DNA of 6,400 nucleotides. It comes from Clostridia bacterium. Its GTDB lineage: Bacteria > Bacillota_A > Clostridia > Oscillospirales > CAG-272. Under the pieces are notes generated by a model, which did not search any database, was not told the origin of the DNA, and saw only the letters and a program-made list of their open reading frames with translations. Location of the stretch: positions 1 through 6,400 of the forward strand of contig JAFYRZ010000200.1 of assembly GCA_017546745.1 (NCBI GenBank), given 5' to 3'. The position numbers and the translations under genes were made by a program. Shown here one piece after another: positions 3,030 to 6,400 of this stretch (the first letter of the stretch is position 1; each line of letters starts with the position of its first letter).

Positions 3030-5900
3030 ATGAAAAAAATTATCAGCTTTGTCCTAACGCTTGCACTCCTGGTATCGGTCCTTGCGGTGATGCCCGTGCT
3101 TGCGGCAGACTCCGAGCTTGTCGGAACCGACGTGACGCTCACCGAGGGAATCTCCTTGAACTTCTATATCAAGGCGGACACCGATCAGCAGATCACAAAC
3201 GCAACACCCACGACCGTAAACGGTACCGACTGCTATAAGCTCACCGTCGGCCTCGGTGCGAAGAATATGGGCGACAGCCTTTCGGCACAGCTCAAAAACG
3301 GAGATCTTCCCGTTGGCGAAACCTTTACCTCCTCGGTCAAGGGCTACGCTGATGCTATCTTAGCAAGCACCTACGACAAGGCAACGATAAAGCTTGTCAA
3401 CGCCATGCTCGGCTACGGTGCGGCGGCGCAGAATTACTTCGGCTACAACACGAGCGCGCTCGTTGGCGTGCCCGCGACAGACCTCTCTGCGCTCAACGCG
3501 GAAAATGCTCACCCGGCAAGCGTTACCGGCAACGAAGAAATCTATCTTGGCGCATCCCTCGTTCTCGAGGGCAGTATGCTTCTCCGCTTCTACTTTATAG
3601 GCAACGACCTTTACGTTACCAAGGACGGCGAGGCTCTTCCCGTCACTAACAAGAACGGCTACTGCTACGCAGACGTTGCGGTTATGCCCAACGAGATCAG
3701 AGACTCCGTAACCGTCCGTTGCGGTGATACCACCGTTACGTACAGCGCTCTTAACTACCTCAAGAGCAAGGCGTCCGTGCCTTCGCTTTCTGAAATGGTT
3801 GCCAGCATCTATGCCTATGGCATAGCGGCAGAGGAATACGTGCGCACAAGCTCCTGCGGACACGAGGGTCTTACCTACGACAAGGTCGTACAGCTCCCCA
3901 CCCTCTTTAACGGCGGTATAAACGAGGGCTATTGCGATATTTGCGGCGGCACTCTCACCGAGACCCAAGGCAATACCGAGGCGGACGTTAAGAAATATAA
4001 TCCCACCGTTTCGGGTGACCCCGAGCTTACTGCGTCCTACTCCGACAGCATCAACCTTATTAACGACGTGCTTAAAGGAGATCTGCATTTCTACCCCGAC
4101 GCAGAAAACGGCTACGAGGGCCGCGCGCTTTACCTCGAGTTCTCCTTCCTTTATAACGATACCCTCGCAAATAACGACAAAGGATTTATCAATCTCTTTA
4201 AGATCGGCTCCGAGGGCAATAAAAACGAGCACACCCTCTACCTATTAAGCTTTAGAAATAAAGTTTCGGGACAGTGGTGCCCCTATGCGGGCGGCTTTGA
4301 GACCGGTGATATCGACAGCGCCGCGGGCGGAATCTTCAACGGACCGTCTATGCCCAACCACGCATCGACCTCGAACGAAACCGAGGACGACTACGTATTT
4401 ATTGGCGACTACGGCTGGCACAGACTTGGCTTAAGACTCTTCCAGACCGCAGAGAAGTCCGGCAGCAAGGTTGTTTACACCGTTACCGCTTCCTTCTTTA
4501 TTGACGGTGAGTGCGTTTCCGAGTACTACGTTGATCTTGAAAGAGATGCGTATAACAACCTTCTCTATACCGCAAAGATCGACGGCGACAAGCTCGTTTA
4601 CGAGGACAACGACAGAAACGTATTTTTCTACAGCCTTTCTGCCGTTCTCAGCAGCTCTACCTACTACGTTGCGACCGCGGACGGATATGCAACGGCAGTA
4701 AAGCCTTCTGACACGACAACTACCGCATATCCCGAAGGACATAAAGATGCAGGAAAATTAAAAACAGACGACGGCTTTGTTCTCGACGTTGAGCCTGTAA
4801 GCAGCCCCTCCCCCGAGGACGAGAAATTCAAGGCTGACGGCGACATTACCCTCGACGGAACGAAGCACTTTAAGCTTGAGGGCGACATCGTTGACGTAAA
4901 AATTCCCGAAAAGACCGACAGCAAAAAGGTTCTTCTTATCTCGGTTGACGGACTTCGCCCCGACGCGATAGCAAACACCGAGTATTTGGGCATTCTTAGC
5001 GAACTTGGCTCTTACACCCTCTCGGCACAGACGATCTACCCCTCTAAGACCATGCCCGCGCATATGAGTATGTTCCACAGCGTAACTCCGAATATGCACG
5101 GCATGAATTCAGGCAACGTTTACGCCCCCTCCGCAGATCTCGGATTTGGTATTACCGAAGCGCTTGCGGCACAGGGCTACACCATGGCAATGTTCTTCGA
5201 CTGGGAGAATATGCAGTACCTTACCAAGGTACCTAACAACGTTGAAAGAAGCTATATCCAGTGGTATTACGGCAAGAGCGAGAGATATCACGAGAGATCT
5301 ACGACAGAGCAGACGAACGCGATCATCGAGCATATAGAAAACGACCCGACCGACTTTACCTACCTCTATTTCGGTATGACCGACCAGATGGGTCACAATT
5401 ACAACTGGCTCTCCGACGAGTATTATATCGCTATCGAGCATATTTTCGATAACATTCTGAGAATTCTCGACGCGGTTTCTGACGAAGAATATACCGTAAT
5501 TATCACCGCCGACCACGGTGGCGGTGGCAACCTCGGTGCAAACAACCACGGCTCGTCTGCGGCTGTTGATATGACTACCCCCGTATTTATCATCGGCGAG
5601 GGCTTCGAGGCTGGCGCAAGCCTTGGCGACGAGGTTTCTATCCTTGACTTCGCTCCTACTATCGCAGATATCCTCGGCGCTGAGGCGGAGGACTGTTGGT
5701 TAGGACGCAGCCTTGCTTCGAAAAACGAATCAACGGCAAAGGATGCAGCGATCGATCTCTTCCTCTCTGACAAAGCATGGAGCAATTACAATTACGGGAG
5801 AAATCTTGTCTTACACCAAGTCCGCGAGCGGCTTTACTATGCAGCTCTCGATGCACGATACATACGACAAGAACTTCGGAATCTCCAGCTTACAGCTTAA
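3030..5900 (+). CDS. Large secreted multidomain phosphodiesterase (type I PDE/NPP family), frame broken near its 3' end
   Basis: A 956-residue frame starting 33 bases after the ECF gene, with a modest site GAGGT 4 bases before the ATG and a TATAAT without a clear -35 at 2998-3003. Residues 1-25 are a signal peptide (MKKIIS, Leu/Val core, VLA). About 33-272 holds two related modules, each a beta part ending in an amphipathic 'YG.AA..Y' helix. C276, H278, C302 and C305 form a small zinc-knuckle-like motif. About 325-575 is a beta-rich, lectin/LamG-like region, followed by a polar linker. About 628-885 is a type I phosphodiesterase/nucleotide pyrophosphatase domain with all expected metal and catalytic residues: D640 (SVDG), T674 nucleophile (SKTMPAH), D785 and H789 (TDQMGH), D828-H829 (ADHGG), H840 (NNHG). 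The enzyme should act outside the cell on a phosphodiester or pyrophosphate; the substrate is unknown. The last 35 or so residues of this frame are out-of-frame junk, since the true reading continues at 5806-6306. No sorting signal or anchor is visible. Confidence 0.85.
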   Translation: MKKIISFVLTLALLVSVLAVMPVLAADSELVGTDVTLTEGISLNFYIKADTDQQITNATPTTVNGTDCYKLTVGLGAKNMGDSLSAQLKNGDLPVGETFTSSVKGYADAILASTYDKATIKLVNAMLGYGAAAQNYFGYNTSALVGVPATDLSALNAENAHPASVTGNEEIYLGASLVLEGSMLLRFYFIGNDLYVTKDGEALPVTNKNGYCYADVAVMPNEIRDSVTVRCGDTTVTYSALNYLKSKASVPSLSEMVASIYAYGIAAEEYVRTSSCGHEGLTYDKVVQLPTLFNGGINEGYCDICGGTLTETQGNTEADVKKYNPTVSGDPELTASYSDSINLINDVLKGDLHFYPDAENGYEGRALYLEFSFLYNDTLANNDKGFINLFKIGSEGNKNEHTLYLLSFRNKVSGQWCPYAGGFETGDIDSAAGGIFNGPSMPNHASTSNETEDDYVFIGDYGWHRLGLRLFQTAEKSGSKVVYTVTASFFIDGECVSEYYVDLERDAYNNLLYTAKIDGDKLVYEDNDRNVFFYSLSAVLSSSTYYVATADGYATAVKPSDTTTTAYPEGHKDAGKLKTDDGFVLDVEPVSSPSPEDEKFKADGDITLDGTKHFKLEGDIVDVKIPEKTDSKKVLLISVDGLRPDAIANTEYLGILSELGSYTLSAQTIYPSKTMPAHMSMFHSVTPNMHGMNSGNVYAPSADLGFGITEALAAQGYTMAMFFDWENMQYLTKVPNNVERSYIQWYYGKSERYHERSTTEQTNAIIEHIENDPTDFTYLYFGMTDQMGHNYNWLSDEYYIAIEHIFDNILRILDAVSDEEYTVIITADHGGGGNLGANNHGSSAAVDMTTPVFIIGEGFEAGASLGDEVSILDFAPTIADILGAEAEDCWLGRSLASKNESTAKDAAIDLFLSDKAWSNYNYGRNLVLHQVRERLYYAALDARYIRQELRNLQLTA

Positions 5901-6306
5901 CAGATACGCTATCTCTGAGATGATGAGCCTTGGCTTCCGTTATCTTTCCTTTACCGTAACCATGGAGGCGGGCGACCTTGGCATAACGCCGAATTACGTC
6001 GACCTCTACACCTACGATGATGCCGCAGAGGAAGCCTTCTTTATCTCCTCCTGCAACTCAAAGGATCCCAAAAACTACGAATTCTACTATAAGAACGGCA
6101 GCGAGATCACCGTAGACCTTTGGAACCTTTATTCCTGCCTGACCGACAAACAGGGCTATGGTCTTATGTTTATCCTTAGCGAAGGACTTTACTGGCAGCC
6201 CACCGGCGGCGGATACATCACGATCAGCAACGTCGATCTTACAAGAACCGAGCGCGAGCCCACCGCAGAGGAAAAAGCGCAGTGGGAAAAGTGGCTCGGA
6301 CTGTAA
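5806..6306 (+). CDS. Out-of-frame C-terminal domain of the secreted phosphodiesterase
   Basis: From roughly 5800 onward the sensible protein is in the frame one base ahead of the 3030 frame: 'SYTKSASGFTMQLSMHD', then a beta-rich domain with many aromatic and acidic residues ('YLSFTVTMEAG', 'YVDLYTYDD', 'GYITISNVDLTR'), ending in 'EEKAQWEKWLGL' and TAA at 6304-6306. Composition and codon use match the upstream secreted protein, whereas the 3030 frame becomes arginine-rich and stops at 5900. With the shift repaired, one protein of about 1091 residues results. The coordinates given start at a TTG that has GGGAG five bases before it, which could in principle start a separate short protein of 166 residues. 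That product would lack a signal peptide, so I regard this as the 3' part of one gene split by an indel. The domain resembles no family I can name; a carbohydrate- or surface-binding beta-sandwich is possible. Confidence 0.7.
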   Translation: MSYTKSASGFTMQLSMHDTYDKNFGISSLQLNRYAISEMMSLGFRYLSFTVTMEAGDLGITPNYVDLYTYDDAAEEAFFISSCNSKDPKNYEFYYKNGSEITVDLWNLYSCLTDKQGYGLMFILSEGLYWQPTGGGYITISNVDLTRTEREPTAEEKAQWEKWLGL

Positions 6307-6310
6307 AATA

Positions 6311-6350
6311 AAAAAACCGACCTGTGATCACAGGTCGGTTTTCTCTTTTT
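6311..6350. terminator. Strong palindromic bidirectional terminator
   Basis: A perfect palindrome centred between 6327 and 6328 gives arms of up to 15 bp (6313-6327 / 6328-6342), including AAAACCGACC / GGTCGGTTTT. On the plus strand TTTTCTCTTTTT follows. On the minus strand the A-run 6305-6316 gives a long T-run. It sits four bases after the plus-strand stop at 6306 and before the end of the minus-strand gene, so it should terminate both. Confidence 0.9.
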
Positions 6351-6357
6351 CATCATA

Positions 6358-6400
6358 TCACTTTGCCTTGCTCGGATTGAAAAGATCCTTGGCGTAATCC
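6358..6400 (-). CDS. C-terminal end of a minus-strand gene (partial)
   Basis: Reading the minus strand from the window edge gives 13 in-frame codons, DYAKDLFNPSKAK, then TGA at 6360-6358. The tail is lysine-rich and plausible as a protein C-terminus, and the gene is placed convergently against the phosphodiesterase with the shared palindromic terminator between them. The remainder lies beyond the window, so the product is not identifiable. Confidence 0.5.
   Translation of the reverse strand, partial: DYAKDLFNPSKAK

Noticed and set aside
3360..4232. 290-residue minus-strand open frame inside the phosphodiesterase gene
   Set aside because: It is an antisense shadow of a strongly coding plus-strand region with a clear signal peptide and domain structure. 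It has no start signal and a low-complexity Val/Ala/Arg translation.

Overview
The window looks like a piece of a Bacillota (class Clostridia) chromosome, probably from an uncultured gut lineage. Ribosome binding sites are of the GGAGG/AGGCGG type, promoters are canonical sigma-A, and there is a Gram-positive lipoprotein and an ECF-type vitamin transporter subunit. The large secreted protein carries a 'YGAAAQNYFGYN' type domain that I associate with exported proteins of gut Clostridia. The taxonomic call is an inference from style; no marker gene is present.

Layout: 1-317 holds no gene. It is a repeat- and hairpin-rich spacer with two exact 32-base direct repeats and an intrinsic terminator of a plus-strand unit that lies outside the window. 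370-876 (+) is a small two-helix membrane protein of unknown function behind a textbook promoter. It converges on 979-1569 (-), a DUF3877-like cytosolic protein, and the two share a stem-loop at 908-967. 1570-1995 is a divergent control region. The minus-strand promoter faces left. Facing right are a TTGACT-17-TATAAT promoter, a cobalamin riboswitch aptamer and an intrinsic terminator.

The riboswitch controls a two-gene cassette: a DUF4430 (transcobalamin C-terminal-like) lipoprotein at 1996-2466, then an ECF-transporter S component at 2466-2996 whose start overlaps the preceding stop codon (TGATG). The simplest reading is a vitamin B12 or corrinoid uptake system: a surface lipoprotein that captures the ligand and a membrane S subunit that delivers it to a shared EcfA/EcfA'/EcfT energising module encoded elsewhere. 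Scarce B12 would lift termination.

Only 33 bases downstream begins a very large secreted protein (3030 onward). It has a signal peptide, a duplicated N-terminal module, a Cys/His knuckle, a lectin-like beta region and a complete type I phosphodiesterase/nucleotide pyrophosphatase (alkaline phosphatase superfamily) domain. Its reading frame breaks around 5770-5838. A further 160 or so residues continue in the +1 frame to 6306, so the gene is either frameshifted (mutation or assembly error) or, less likely, recoded. A strong palindromic terminator at 6311-6350 ends it and probably also ends a minus-strand gene, whose last 13 codons are visible at 6358-6400.
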